Assembly: GCA_949825025.1 (NCBI GenBank)
Contig: OX463780.1
Span: 22,956,229-23,020,228 of the forward strand
DNA from: Siphlonurus alternatus
Lineage: Eukaryota; Arthropoda; Insecta; Ephemeroptera; Siphlonuridae
Reading direction: 5' to 3'
DNA: 64,000 nt
The notes under the pieces are model-generated. The model was not told the origin of the DNA. It saw only the letters and a list, made by a program, of their open reading frames with translations, and did not search any database. The position numbers and the translations under genes were made by a program. Numbering within the stretch: the stretch's first letter is position 1; each line of letters opens with the position of its first letter. Shown piece after piece: positions 37,794 through 50,650 of the stretch.

Positions 37794-40700
37794 TACGAAC
37801 CAATCAATCAAGCAATTTAGTTTTTATGAATAATAATTATTATTAAATGTTGCTTTAATTGAGTTAATATTACTTGTGATGAGTAGAATCAGCACAATTT
37901 TGAAAAATCTCTGAAAACGTTATGGGGCGATTCATGAAAGAGTAACCAGTTTTATCACTAACACTTGTTAGCATGCATTGTTAGTGAGAAACCTGGGATA
38001 TAACTATCTTCGTGAGATGCGCCCTATATGATGTTTTCTGCGATTTTAAATGCTTTTATTTAGCTATCATGCAATTTTATTTGCATGTACGTAATACTTT
38101 AATAATATTTTAATAGTATCTCCTCACATATTGCATCTGACGGAGGTTGTACGCCCTGAATGTATGCAACTTCTTCTGCACCTTCAATGGGAGAAACTTG
38201 AACGCCGGCGTAAGAGAGACTATATATATTGAATTTTGCATGTTTTTACCGATTACCTTAGTATTTTTTATATAGTATAAATTATGAAGAGCAAAATTTT
38301 AGAATTAGAAGCTAAAATAGAACATGAATTAATAATGATTTCCGATGACACTATAATTATGTTGCCCACCTTTCGAAGGCATTAATAGAATCACATGATA
38401 GAAAAATTTTTATATACAAGCATGTCATTAATTATAATATAAATCGAGTATTGGAGAGTTAAATATAAAATAATAAATGTGTTTATTTTTGAAATTTCTT
38501 GACTGAATTAAATTTTTGAATATCAATTCAAAATTAGTCTAAACATAATATATATCAATATCGAAAATTTGATTACATTAATTTTAATGTATTTAAGTGC
38601 TACTGTTCAAACTATACTGTATAATGTAGTGAATTTAGTTTTAATATATTCAAGTAAAATAAAACCGTAACATGAAATTTGTGGACAAAACAATATAATG
38701 ATTTAAAACCCAAGTATTATCGAAATATATTCCATGTTATTATTTTATGTTCAACAGCGTGTGCTTGCCAAGATTGAGTTATTGATATTTGTTTGGCTGC
38801 CGCCAAGTTGTGCACCTGCAGGCTGAGGTTGTCGCCTGCAGTGCTGGCAGCAAATGTTGCTTTGCCGTGCCGCCCCAGGCCACCTGCGTGACTGCCACGC
38901 CCACCTCAGTGGCCCGCGGAAACGAAGCCGATAAGCCAAGCCGGCCCGCGGCGGAAACCGGCCCGCAGAAGCCATCTTTCTTCGTGTATATGGCCCCATG
39001 AATATTCCAACAGCTCCTTGAGTTATGGCCGACAAGTTTAAACCACTTGCAGTCACTCTAGGCTTATCTTAGAAATACGTCACCGACATCGTGCTACTGG
39101 AAAATCAGGACAAAAAAATTTAGGTGTATATTTTTATAAATAACGCTAATATTTATTTGTTATAATATAAATGTACCTAAATATCTTAAGAAATGTTATA
39201 ATCTCTTTGTAAATATTATAGTGTAAGTGGATTGTCACATTTGGCTTTTAAATTCTTAATTAGAATTAATTAAAGAAAGAATTAAATTGTTTTGCTATTT
39301 CTCATTGCATAATTACACACGTTTTTTTATTACACGTATAATATAAGACTGTCCTTATAGATTATATTCATACAAAGTACTTCTTTCGTCGTCTGAACAT
39401 ACGCCTTATAAAAATATTGAATTTTTTATTTCCTTCTTCTTTTTGCTTACTGCAAGATATCTGCAACATTTATTATGATTAAATCCTCCTACCAAATTAT
39501 ATTAACATAGGGGTGGCAAATTTTCTAACATACACAGACTAACATAAATATACTATACAGAGAAAAAAAAAACGTTTTTACTCTTGAGTAGAGTATGAAG
39601 GAGAAAAATTGTAACTTCTCATCGCTGTAAGTGTCTATTTTTATCAAACCAGCAAAGACATTTCAGCATACAATCTTTATGTATGAACTCTACAGCACCA
39701 TATATATAGAAAAATAGACCACCCACCCTCTTACTGCATTTTATTTCCCATCGTCCACTTTGTTTTTAAGGCAATTGCTCTAACCGTGGACCAAGTTAAT
39801 CAATGTTTTGTGATGCCCCCTTTTTTTTCTATTCTCCTTTCTCGACTGTTTTTGGCTGAGTTGACCTCATGCAATAAACGAAGAGCTACCACTACTATAT
39901 AAAACCTACCACTAAAGTACTACATATGTAACAGGCTACAAAATAGAAAAAAAAAAAAAAGGACGAAGTTTGTGTTTCATTCCCTTTGCTATACAATCAA
40001 GTGATGGAAGCAGTTAAAGGGAGGAGAAGGAGGGAACAAACAGCAAGCAATATACTTTATACTATCGCTCCTCTTATACTCTGCCCAATTACATTAGTCC
40101 ATGAATTCTCAATGTATACAGTTTTATAACAGTCACAGCATTTACAACACAAAGAAAAATAGAGCAAGGTTCGAATCTCATACAACCAAAGTTGGATGTT
40201 GTTTTTGTGGTTATAATAATATAAAAAAGTTGCTTTGTTTTGTTATAAAATTTGTCTTTGCAAGTTTCTGATATTTTCTTAGCATTTAACTAAAAATCAA
40301 AAACATTTATACTAGAAATCTTAATTAGAAATACTACTGCAGGAAAGTGTGTAAAAGATGCCATTTTTTAAAAAAAAAAAAAAATCTCATTTGTAGAACT
40401 ACTCTTGTTTTATTTGCCTTCTAATTCAATAATTTATTTACATATAACATTTTTTTTATTTGCTCAAGAATGTTATAGTATTGAAAAATCAGAAAAAAAA
40501 ACAACAATAAAATAACGATATTTAATTACTGCAAATGAGAGGATAAAGGAAGATTTCATATTTTATCATTGATGCATTAAAACAAGTTATACTTAAATCT
40601 TCTCTTAATAAATAATTTATCTTCTTCTTCACGCTGCATGCAGGATAAGGATGGTGATTAATATCAAGATATTTGAATACAATGTAATAATGTAATATAA

Positions 40701-42125
40701 TTAATATTCTTATAACAGTATGACATGATAATATAAACAAATAAGACTAATAAAATATTTTTATTTGGATGGAAAAATTCCATTATATGATATTACATAA
40801 AATTATAATAATTTATCTATACTTGAAAATTTATATAATAAACACTTTTCTATATGAGAATGATTTATATAACTTTAATCCGGTTACATGCATGAAAATA
40901 AATTTATTATATTTATTTCATCATGTATACAGTATATACAATATTAAAATTAATAATAATAACACATATGGCTTTAATATTCCCTCGTTAGTACAAAATT
41001 TTTGATTAATATTTTTCAATCAATATAATGATATTACATGATTTTAGTTATAATATTTTATATTTCTTAAAGATTATCATGTATACATTTGTGGTTGTAT
41101 GGTCGAATGGCTACTATTGTGGTCAGTTTATATCTATATGGTCCCCTGCTGTTCATCATCTAATCACATATAATATCATGACATACGGTCTCTACTAAAC
41201 TTCTACTTTGAGTTTAACAGAAGGCCATATAATAACACAAGTATAGCTAGATTCATTGAATCGTGTAATAGCTACATAGTACCATAAAGTCATAGAGCTT
41301 TGAAGAACAAATCACCGTTCTAAGCTAACATGTGGTGCATTTAACTCACTGTAATTCTGTCAGCATCCAGGACCCTTTCTATATAGTATATTTGATGTTA
41401 TATGAACATTTTGTTACTCATCTTTTCATTGAAATAAAATTTTCTAACTTCTATTATATTATGATCTTTATAATAAATGCAGACATAACAAACAACATAA
41501 ACCATAATTTTAATGTTAAAAATGGTATAATGTAACAAAATATAACTATACTTTTATTATGGTTGGTAATTTTAGGGTGCCGTGTCCTTATTAAATTTTT
41601 TAATAATAAATTTAAAGGTGACCTTTTTTAAATAAAAAATGATTAAAAAAATAAACAAATTTTGGCAAAAAATTATAATAAATATATACTAATTGGAAAA
41701 TATAAGAAACACATGACTTAAGGTAATGTGATTGAACGTTAATAATAAAAAATTTATTTAAAATAAATATTTAGTTTTGAAGTAAAATTGTTTTTTTTTT
41801 ATATAATATTGAAAAAAAAAATCCAAAACACAAAATGTTCAACAAATTGTTTCCTCTGTGATTTTCACAGGCATTTGGTTCTCACCGACTGCTCTGTCAA
41901 AAGAGCACCAAATCACATAAAGAGCAACATCACACTTAACATTCCAGTAAGAATTTCTAGCACACAAATACATCAAATTTTTTTCTTCAATTTTTAATGA
42001 TGGTTGTATGATCTTTATTGACAGTACGTGAATTTCAAGTTAAATAAAAGAATGAACACGATTAGCAACGACTGCTTTGTTTTGTTAATCCTCTCATGAT
42101 CAGCATTGTTTTGCTTGCGACATTG

Positions 42126-42133
42126 TGACGTCA
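42126..42133. promoter_or_regulatory. CRE palindrome in a CpG-rich island
   Basis: TGACGTCA as GTGACGTCAC, followed by CAAACATGGCAGCC about 35 bp on and a CpG-rich stretch (GTCGGCGCCGCGCTCG) near 42216. Confidence 0.4.
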
Positions 42134-43752
42134 CTTGGTGACCTGCTAGTCTCGGTGGTGCCCAAACATGGCAGCCAAGCGCAACACCATTCATCACAAC
42201 GTCAGTCGCGATTTGTCGGCGCCGCGCTCGTGACGCTTCATTTGTTTCTGAACCATCGGAAACAATAACGAGCTCAATGTAAAGAAACCAACCCCTAACG
42301 TAACGTCACTCAAGGGAAGGAAAAAATCCCTTTCTTCCTTCCTCTAGGGGTTGTGTTATACGGCGATATTGATGACAGATTGCCTTTTAATTAGAACCCC
42401 ATGACAAAGCTAATTTTTTTAAAAATTTAGACTTTATTTTTATTTCACTTTCCCCTTTTTTGATTGGCATTTCTTATGATGTTTTAGTATGCAAATTTTT
42501 TGTTTCGTTCATTGACTGCTTTTATTGCTCTGTTTTGCGAGATAATGTGGGTAAATATTGATAATATATAAGGAAATTTGAGATAATTTTGTATGATGAG
42601 GAAAGCATCTAACTATTCGGCCGATCAAACTAGTTCTTTCAATATAATTGTGTCGCTTTTTTTTCTTTTTTTATCAGTGAACTGCAAATTCAAACAACCA
42701 TTAATATTATCATATAGACGGTAATACAGTACATACTTAATTGCTTGTGCAATTTACTTTTGGTTGCATACACATGACATAATTAATATGTCAATGCTAT
42801 TTTGCACTGAAATTACATATTATAACATAATATATGTACATGACGTGATAATATGAAAGATATACATCTCCTGTACATAATATAACATCATCTATCAATT
42901 TATATCTGTAGAATTGTAAATGAATAACCTTGCTGAGAAATATTAAATTCTCTATTATTTGAAATTCTACGTATCTTACTGTTACGCTCTACCAGAACAA
43001 TTGATAACATTTCGTTTTATGATTGCAAAATGATTGATCAGTTCTCACCATTACGAATTTTTAGCATCTGATGAAAAAAATGTAATTGATTGATTTTGTG
43101 ACCGATGAAATCGATCATTGTGACGGATTTATTACAGTTGCTAGCTAGTAAAATATTTGGATCACATATAACTGTGATACTTTTGCTTACTCAGCACTAA
43201 CAATAGGGGGTTATCTATACAAACAAAAGTATTATAGGAAAAAAAAAATAAGAAGCAAAAAGGTTATTGTTGGCTTTTCAACTCTCACACGCTTTTGCTT
43301 GTGTGTATATATATGTGTGCACGCCCGGAGTTTTTGTATTGTTTGACATTTTCGGTCCCATTGTTATACTTTAGTTTATTTATGTCACACTCAATAGGAG
43401 CGGGTTATGAAAAGAACCATGTTATATATATAGACGGGGGTGGGTGGAAAAGTACATCAGGGGGAGGTGATATAGGGAGCAAGCAGTAGATATGGATACA
43501 ACATGCGTGGTATATAAATACAGATGAAAGAAAAAATTGGAAAACAAAAATAAAACATGTGTGTCCCCATTGTATGTAACGGCCTACATGCATGGCTTGT
43601 ATGTATATATGCAGCAGAGGTGTACTGTACGTTATACCAGGCCAGTCCAGACCCCACGTTAAACCATGTCGTCAAAACTAGTTGCATAAGTTACAGGGGA
43701 TGGTCGACCTTTTCATGGTAGAAAAGAGATGGCGTTTTTGTCGCATCTGGTG

Positions 43753-43760
43753 TGACGTCA
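43753..43760. promoter_or_regulatory. CRE palindrome in a CpG-rich island
   Basis: TGACGTCA as GTGACGTCAC. AGATGGCG lies about 20 bp upstream. Confidence 0.4.
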
Positions 43761-44360
43761 CGCCTGCACCACCAGCGAAACACGGCCAAGCAGGTGATGG
43801 CAAGGGGCCGGACAACTATACCACGCGTCAGCTACGAAAATCGTCCACAAGGCTCATATTCCCATCCTGTAGCGTTGCGAGAGGGGTGAAAAAATTATTC
43901 TCTTTATGTGATTTTTACTATAGCAGGCGGGCGGGTTGGCGGGTTGCTAGCAACCGGCAGTAAATTATGTCATCCCTCACAGTCAGTTACAATATTGCTT
44001 GTAACTGATAATTATTACTGCGTAATTATATAATATTATATTAAAATTATTAAATATTATATAATAAATATATATAAATATATTATATATATATATATAT
44101 ATAAACTGAAAAATAGCAGGGAGATATAAAATATATATTATTTAAAATTTATATATTGCCGTTTTCAAACTTGTTTTATAAAAAAGCCATGTAAAAAAAA
44201 AACATTATAAATTATTTAATTCTAATGAATATTATACAGAATTGAAATATTAGCGATTTATTTAGTGTCATCTCGCTGTCAGTACTATATTCTTACATTG
44301 TTGTTGCTCCTTTAATTTTTATAGGCTAGCTAGGAAAAACGAAAGTTATTTTTTTATGAA

Positions 44361-44715
44361 TTAAGGGTAAGGTAACGCCACCAATGTTAAAAAAAATCCC
44401 TGTCACAAAAATTCTGAAAAAAATTTAAAATATTCTCCTCTATACCCCCTATCAGTACCTAAAATATCAGGTATAAAAATACGATCTAGTTTTTGAGTTA
44501 TAAATTTTTAAAGTTGACTACTTTAACATGGAGAAATGAAACTCCCATGTTAAATTGGCCAACTTTAAAAATTCATAACTCAAAAACTAGATCGTATTTG
44601 TATACCTGATATTTTAGCTACTGATAGGGGGTGTAGAGGAGAACATTTTAAATTTTTTTCAGAATTTTTGTGAGAGGGATTTTTTTTAACATTGGTGGCG
44701 TTACCTTACCCTTAA
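44361..44715. mobile_element. 355-bp foldback MITE (near-complete palindrome)
   Basis: Each end is TTAAGGGTAAGGTAACGCC in inverted orientation. The arms (about 44361-44536 and 44540-44715) remain complementary to the very centre, with only scattered mismatches and a loop of a few bases. Terminal TTAA could be a piggyBac-type duplication, although the GGG start is not the usual CCC, so a TA-type (Tc1/mariner) duplication is also possible. There is no coding capacity. The transcript would form a very long hairpin. Confidence 0.85.
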
Positions 44716-44743
44716 GATAAAAAGAGTGCAGTGTTTTTTTTTC

Positions 44744-45075
44744 TCTTCCTTAAAAAAAAAACAAAAATATATAAAATATTGCTGCTCAAGGCTATAACTT
44801 TCTTCCGATAGTGGCCACGCGGCCTGCATGCTTACGCGTCCCAGCATTCGCTGAGGTGAGACTGAGGGAACCGTGGAAAACTCAGTCAGGACGGACACCT
44901 CTACTTTTTCTCAATGGACCAAAGTAATGTCCAAAGCCTGGGGAACCACACACAAGTGCATCACTGCACTGGGTGGAAAGCGAGATGAATTTACCCCAGG
45001 GAGGGATCAGCGTATTTTTTACTTGAAACGGTCACCCATCCATGTACTAACCACGCTCGACGTAGCCTGACTTCG
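44744..45075 (-). mobile_element. 5S rRNA-derived SINE, 5'-truncated
   Basis: Read on the minus strand from 45075, the first 47 bp closely match the internal promoter half of 5S rRNA: CGAAGTCAGGCTACGTCGAGC, then GGTTAGTAC, then GGATGGGTGACCG (box C-like). About 250 bp of unrelated GC-richer body follows, ending CCTTGAGCAGCAATA and a T/A-rich tail. The 5' half of 5S is missing, as in reverse-transcription truncation. GTGTTTTTT occurs at both ends (44731-44739 and 45076-45084), a plausible target-site duplication. It is not a functional 5S gene. The small frames across it (44701-44898 minus, 44873-45070 plus) are incidental. Confidence 0.75.
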
Positions 45076-45155
45076 GTGTTTTTTCAAACAAAATATGCGG
45101 TTAGAATAATTATACAGTATAATATATAATATAATTATACCATATATTATATATA

Positions 45156-46424
45156 CAGTAAAACCTCAATTTTACGAACTTCGATTTTACGAAGTATTTT
45201 CTCGGTCCCGAATAGTTGGATAGGGAAATGCATGTTAAATAACCTTGAATTTATAATACGAAAACTCGATTTTACGAAATACGAAGTGCTCACGGTCCCT
45301 AGAGAGCATTAACCTCGGGTTTACGAATATATTTGTCCATAGCCCTATGATTTGTCATATATTTGTCATATATAAAAAATTTAAAGCGTTTTTTAAATGT
45401 AAATTACGCGTGCGTCGTAACGTAAAATTTGTGATCGAGAATCGAGATTATTTTTATTTTATAGCGTCAACTCGTAAGATTTTTTTTATTTATTAGTCAT
45501 AAAACAGTAACCAATAACTGATTGATAAAACTTTTATTTGTATGGCAACTGCGTGGTCTAATTCGATGTAAATAAGATCTTAAAAATAATAAAGTGTCGA
45601 ATCCTCTTCGTCCGGTCAGATCGTACGACCCAATCGCATTGCTGCATGAATGGAGTATTACATTATATACCTCAAAACTTCATTCAATTTTAAATTTTAT
45701 TTAATAAATTATGAATAAAAATAAAAATTAAAAAAATTTAAAAAATAAAATAAAATGCACGTCGTTATGGAAAATTAACCGCGTATATATGAACAGTACT
45801 TTTATTTTATTGGCTACGCGAATAGAAATAACGTCGTTGACTGCATTTCAAATGTCGATTGCGAATTGTGAAAACAAAATTAATATGAATTCTTTCATTT
45901 TCTAAAAGACCTAAAATACACGAAATTGAAGTTTTTTTTTTTTTTTTTTTTCCACCCCTTCAAAAGTCACGTCCGCGATGTTATGATATTCACGTAAAAA
46001 TTGCGATTTCCTAAGAGATGCAAATTTACATCGCACCGTTAATGTATTTTTATATGTCAATAATATATTAATGCCATATATTATGTCAATTATGTGTCTT
46101 ACTGTTAGTAACGTTTTGATTATTTTTTATGTTTTCACGTAATCCCGAATTACCGCGCGACATTATATAATACGCGATCGATCACTCGCTTAAATCGCGA
46201 TCTTTTTATCTCACGCTAGCTATTTCATATTTTTCTACTGTTTTAATCTCTATTACCACTCGAATAAATCTGAATCAATTATAAAAACGAATTTTTATTG
46301 CAATAATTTGTTAATTCGTACGTTTTACGGCATTTTTTTAATTTTTTTTGAGGACCTCGAGTTTACCAACCTCAAAGTCCCGATTTTTCGGTCCCTTCAA
46401 TTTCGTAAAATCAAGGTTTTACTG
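45156..46424. mobile_element. Non-autonomous pogo/Tigger-like element
   Basis: The left terminus CAGTAAAACCTCAATTTTAC and the right terminus, reverse-complemented CAGTAAAACCTTGATTTTAC, form a terminal inverted repeat of about 24 bp. TA flanks each end (45154-45155 and 46425-46426). CAGT ends, TA duplication and the ACCTCGATTTTACGAA-type terminus fit the pogo/Tigger branch of Tc1/mariner. CGATTTTACGAA recurs in the first 150 bp as subterminal repeats. About 1.27 kb, no transposase frame, and a poly(T) run near 45932-45951. Confidence 0.82.
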
Positions 46425-46426
46425 TA

Positions 46427-46906
46427 ATATATAATGGTATAATATGAGTAAACATAAAATCTAAGAATTAAAACTTGGTGATGAGCGGTCAACAAAAGAG
46501 AATATTATCATAAAATATTGCACGTGTTTTGTAAAATTTTAATGTATTATATATATTTTTTCGTGCAAAAGGTTCATTTTCTTTATACCAGGCAAGTTTC
46601 GGTCAACATTCACTTATAATAAAACTACATGCCCCTCGGGCGGTTTTCCTTCCCTTCCCCCACACCTCCACGCATCTGGCATAACACATGCGACAAAACT
46701 GCTAGACTAGCGCCACAACGTCTTCTGTTAATTTTTGAAGCTTTTGTGGCAATTGTGCAGTAAAAAAAACAGGGTAGTGAAGTTCAGAGCCCTCTGTGAA
46801 ACACCATGATCCCTAGCTCGGTGGCGACAAAAATCCCTATACTTCTAGAGTTATAGGTATTATATATTATATGGTTATACACATGCACATACGAGGCTAT
46901 TTAGGT

Positions 46907-46909
<3 letters not shown>
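46427..46909. other. Spacer with GC patch at about 46640-46830
   Basis: The patch is CpG-containing, without a supported exon or RNA. The rest is AT-rich. Confidence 0.35.

Positions 46910-46975
<66 letters not shown>
46910..46975. repeat. (GA)n microsatellite
   Basis: About 65 bp of uninterrupted GA. Confidence 0.96.
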
Positions 46976-46977
<2 letters not shown>

Positions 46978-48617
46978 AAGGGGACCTGAGTTCGACTATA
47001 TATAACAGCAGCTGTTGTGACAGATTTGAAAAATGAAATTGTTTTTCTTAGGGTAATATGCTAATGTGCATGTTGGAGTCAAAACCCCTTGATCTTTGCT
47101 TCAGCCCGTGTGCCTGCAGTGGTATCAAGGTTTCGTTTAATAAATTATGTTGCAATCTTGGGCATATTTAGAGATGTCGGAATACAACAATATATCAAGA
47201 AGATAAGTTGTTGAAATTAAAATTAAAGAAGAAAATTTGTATTGAATGATCTGTAATACTAAAAATATGTATATTATAATAAACATAGTTTCATATACCT
47301 ACAAAATTCAGTTAGTGTTTTTAAAAAATAAAATACACTGTTTAACTGATTTAGTAGAAATCATTTTTACAAATTTTAGTAAGTTGCAGTGTACATTAAA
47401 ATGCATATAATATAATATATTACAGAGAAAATATAACGCTGTATGTATAATGCCTCAAAATTTACTCCGATTTCAAATACTTTAATGAATTTATGCACAT
47501 TAAATTAAAGCTGTGTTAAGGCAAACATTTGTAAATTTACAATTGTGAGATACCACCGAGCTACTATGCTACTTAGCTACACGTTAAATTTTCAATGCAA
47601 TTGACAGTATAAGCGTAAAAAGACATGAAGATCTGAAACTGTGATAAAAAAAAAGGAAAACACATTTTAGAAAATGTATCAAAAACGACTTAAGAAGATA
47701 TATATTTGAAGGGATGATATCTCTACCATGAAAATATTATATTTTTTTTACACTATCGGTTTTGTGATGTTGCTGGATATCGAATCTTGATTGTCACGGG
47801 AGATGGATTGCCGGTGTGATGTGGTCCATTGTCGGGAGGCTGAGACCAAGTGATGGATCACCGGCAGTCTCACCCCATCTCGAGCTACCCCAAGAGACGC
47901 GAAAGGGAAGATATTGAATATACTTGGTACCAACGAGGGAACAATAATTCAACAAGTTACTACTCGTTGATATTTAAATTTGTTGAATAATTTAATAATA
48001 ATAACAAACATTTAAATATTATTATACTATAGTTCTTTTTTTTTTAAGCACAATACACAAAAATTTATGAATGAATTATTTTTACATAATTTTTATGCTT
48101 GGTGCATTTCATTACCTTTTATTAATGCAACTGTTTATGATTTTTATCATAATAGTATAATAAGAAAGAGAAGAAAAGTTTTTTAAGGCATTTATTTGTG
48201 TGGTTTAGTGACCTAAATATTAAAATGAGCTTACTCGTTTGGTATTCATCAAGTTATTCATTGTATACTAATTTGACCTTGCTCTTGTCTCTGCTATAAT
48301 ATTATACCATGATGACTCACAGAATATATCCATATTTTAAATTCTTACCATATATTATATATATATATATATATATATAAAAAAATGCATTAATTAAGTA
48401 CATCATTTTAACTTCTTAAATGAGGGATGCCATTACATCATTAGAGTTAACATAGATTTTTATGTGGCCACACATACTGACTTTTTTTTTCTTTATAACA
48501 AAAGCAACAATTTCCCGGTCTGGAGACGCGAGAGAATGGATGTTACTGGGGATCATTGTTGCAGCATTGTTGTGCGATCATTAATCACACTTTAGGTGAC
48601 AGTCGCACCGTCATATA

Positions 48618-48634
48618 GGGGGGAGGGGGGGGGG
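48618..48634 (+). repeat. G-rich tract with quadruplex potential
   Basis: G6-A-G10 followed within 30 bp by GGGCGGCGGCCGGG, in otherwise AT-rich DNA. It could form a G-quadruplex on the plus strand. Confidence 0.6.
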
Positions 48635-50284
48635 TCATGCGACGGGCGGCGGCCGGGATTTGGCGATATGAAGCGATATAAAAGAGAGGGATATACACAC
48701 AAGCAATACATATGAGGGGGGTATATATCTGAAAGAGAAGAAAAAAAATATATAGGGATCAGCCTAGCCAGAATTTCTTTGTATAACTTTTTTTTTTCTC
48801 TCTAACAGTTCACACTCCATATGCATCATATATGAAAATATATGAACTTCAAGAGAAATAAAATAAAAATGGAAATATTGTGTTATATTTTTTATATTTA
48901 TATATTTTTATTCTTTTGTTACAGAAATAAAAAGAGAAGAAGAAATGAACACTTGATATTATAAGGAAGTTGGAACTTTAAATCTGTGGGTAAGTGTTTT
49001 ATTGTTTGACAGTTTAATTAAATTTTATAATAGATTTTGATCCAATTAAAAACTTTTTATTGAACTTTCTTTGAAACCTTAATCTTTAATTTAAATCAAT
49101 TTATATATAATTATATTTTTTTATAAGTTTAATGAATCAGTATAATATTACTTTCATAAACAGTTCAGTTAGAATCTTCATATAGTTAAGTTATTTTGAC
49201 ACATATTTTATACCAAATTCAATATTATCACTTAACCAGTAAATCATTAGATATTTAATTATTTTTAAACACAATATGGCCTTACAATACTATTTTTCAT
49301 AGTATAGTACACTTACAAATGTACTTGTTTTAAAATAAAATAATATTAAAAAAAAAGTTTTATACACATTGTGGGTGTATAAAGTAAAGTTAGGATTGGT
49401 TGAATGTATCTTGAGAAGGTAGACCAATAAGAAAGCAGGTTTTAGTATTAAGACACGCCTTTGCGAAAGTTGAGAAGCATCTGAAGCAGGGATGCTGTAT
49501 GTACCAGCAGCATCTTGTGCTCCTTGATCTTCTTTGGTAGATGAGAGTGGTATATAATAGAAGATGGGGTATATATTATATACTATATACTCAGAGAGAT
49601 TGTTAACGATGCTCTATATTATATACTTTGGTCCAGCTACACACAAGGGAGGCTGAGGTCACCTTTGAACTCTGACCCCTTCTGCTGCTTCTTCTTATAC
49701 CTTCTTGTGTAAAGCTTAGGAGGATGTTGTGAGTTTGCTGCTATAATACAAGCAACACCACTACCTCATTAGTAAAGGAGAAGAGTGAGCAAGCAAGCAA
49801 AGAGCCTCTTGGAATAATATTATCTCTCTCTGTATATATTGTGAAAATCAAGAAAATATGTAATGACGTAATTAAATTTAAGGTATTGATCTATATTTAT
49901 GACGAGTTGTTTCTCTTTGATATCTGAAACATTAATTCAGTAAAAATTATTTTAATCACAAATTATCAATATCTCACTTGATATTTCTCACATAATCAAA
50001 GCAAAATCAAAGAAAGTTCGACATTCATTTCTGTATGATGATGAAGTTTATGTTTCTGATTTTTTTCTTTAAGTAGCGGGGATATGAAAAGAATAAATCA
50101 AAACTACATGATTAAAGCAGTGTATACAAAATACAAGCATTTAGAAATAAGTCATGTGATTTATATTTTTTATTCAATTTCCGCTGAAAAAATTCATTCT
50201 TAATGCTAAATTGCATAAGTTTACTTAAAATTACATGAATTATAAGACCGAAAATGGGGGAAAAAAACAGCAATACCAAAAAGA

Positions 50285-50292
50285 TGACGTCA
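50285..50292. promoter_or_regulatory. CRE palindrome
   Basis: TGACGTCA as ATGACGTCAC, in AT-rich DNA. Confidence 0.3.
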
Positions 50293-50642
50293 CAAGTTTT
50301 AATAATGATCTTGTATATATAATTATGCACCTGAACATATGGTGGCTCATTTCTCTCCATATGACCATGTGATTACAAGTTTATGACATATACACATATG
50401 TACCAGTTATAATTACCGTTTACGCGAGATGATGACCCACTCTATATAACCTTAAATACACCTATGACACCTGCATGACTTCGCAACGATGTTACTTAAA
50501 TGTGTGATAGCCCACCCCTATTTATAAAATTTCAAATTTATGAACACGTGTGACTGACATGCGTACACCAGTGTAATTTCACGTAGTATAATATATTATA
50601 TACCTCAAAATTTGAGCTGCACATGCAAGTTTATTGCACCAG

Positions 50643-50650
50643 TGACGTCA
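50643..50650. promoter_or_regulatory. CRE palindrome in a GC island
   Basis: TGACGTCA within AGTGACGTCACACT, which extends the palindrome to 12 bp apart from one position. It lies about 360 bp from the previous CRE. Confidence 0.4.

Larger units (their letters stand above)
37794..44360. other. AT-rich DNA with several GC islands
   Basis: Islands lie at about 38130-38215, 38755-39060, 39750-40090, 42110-42370 and 43300-43970. The 38.9-kb island is open on both strands (38789-39001 plus, 38751-39056 minus) with no recognised peptide. The 42.2-kb and 43.8-kb islands each contain a CRE palindrome. The 43.9-kb island ends in CGGGCGGGTTGGCGGGTTG. A tRNA-like box B (GGTTCGAATCTC) at about 40168 has no tRNA around it. 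40400-42000 is AT-rich with only low-complexity frames. Confidence 0.35.

Noticed and set aside
40165..40190. tRNA or tRNA-SINE from a box B-like GGTTCGAATCTC
   Set aside because: No acceptor stem, A box or cloverleaf could be placed around it.
45029..45075. Functional 5S rRNA gene
   Set aside because: Only the internal portion is present; the 5' half is missing and the downstream sequence is SINE body, not 5S.
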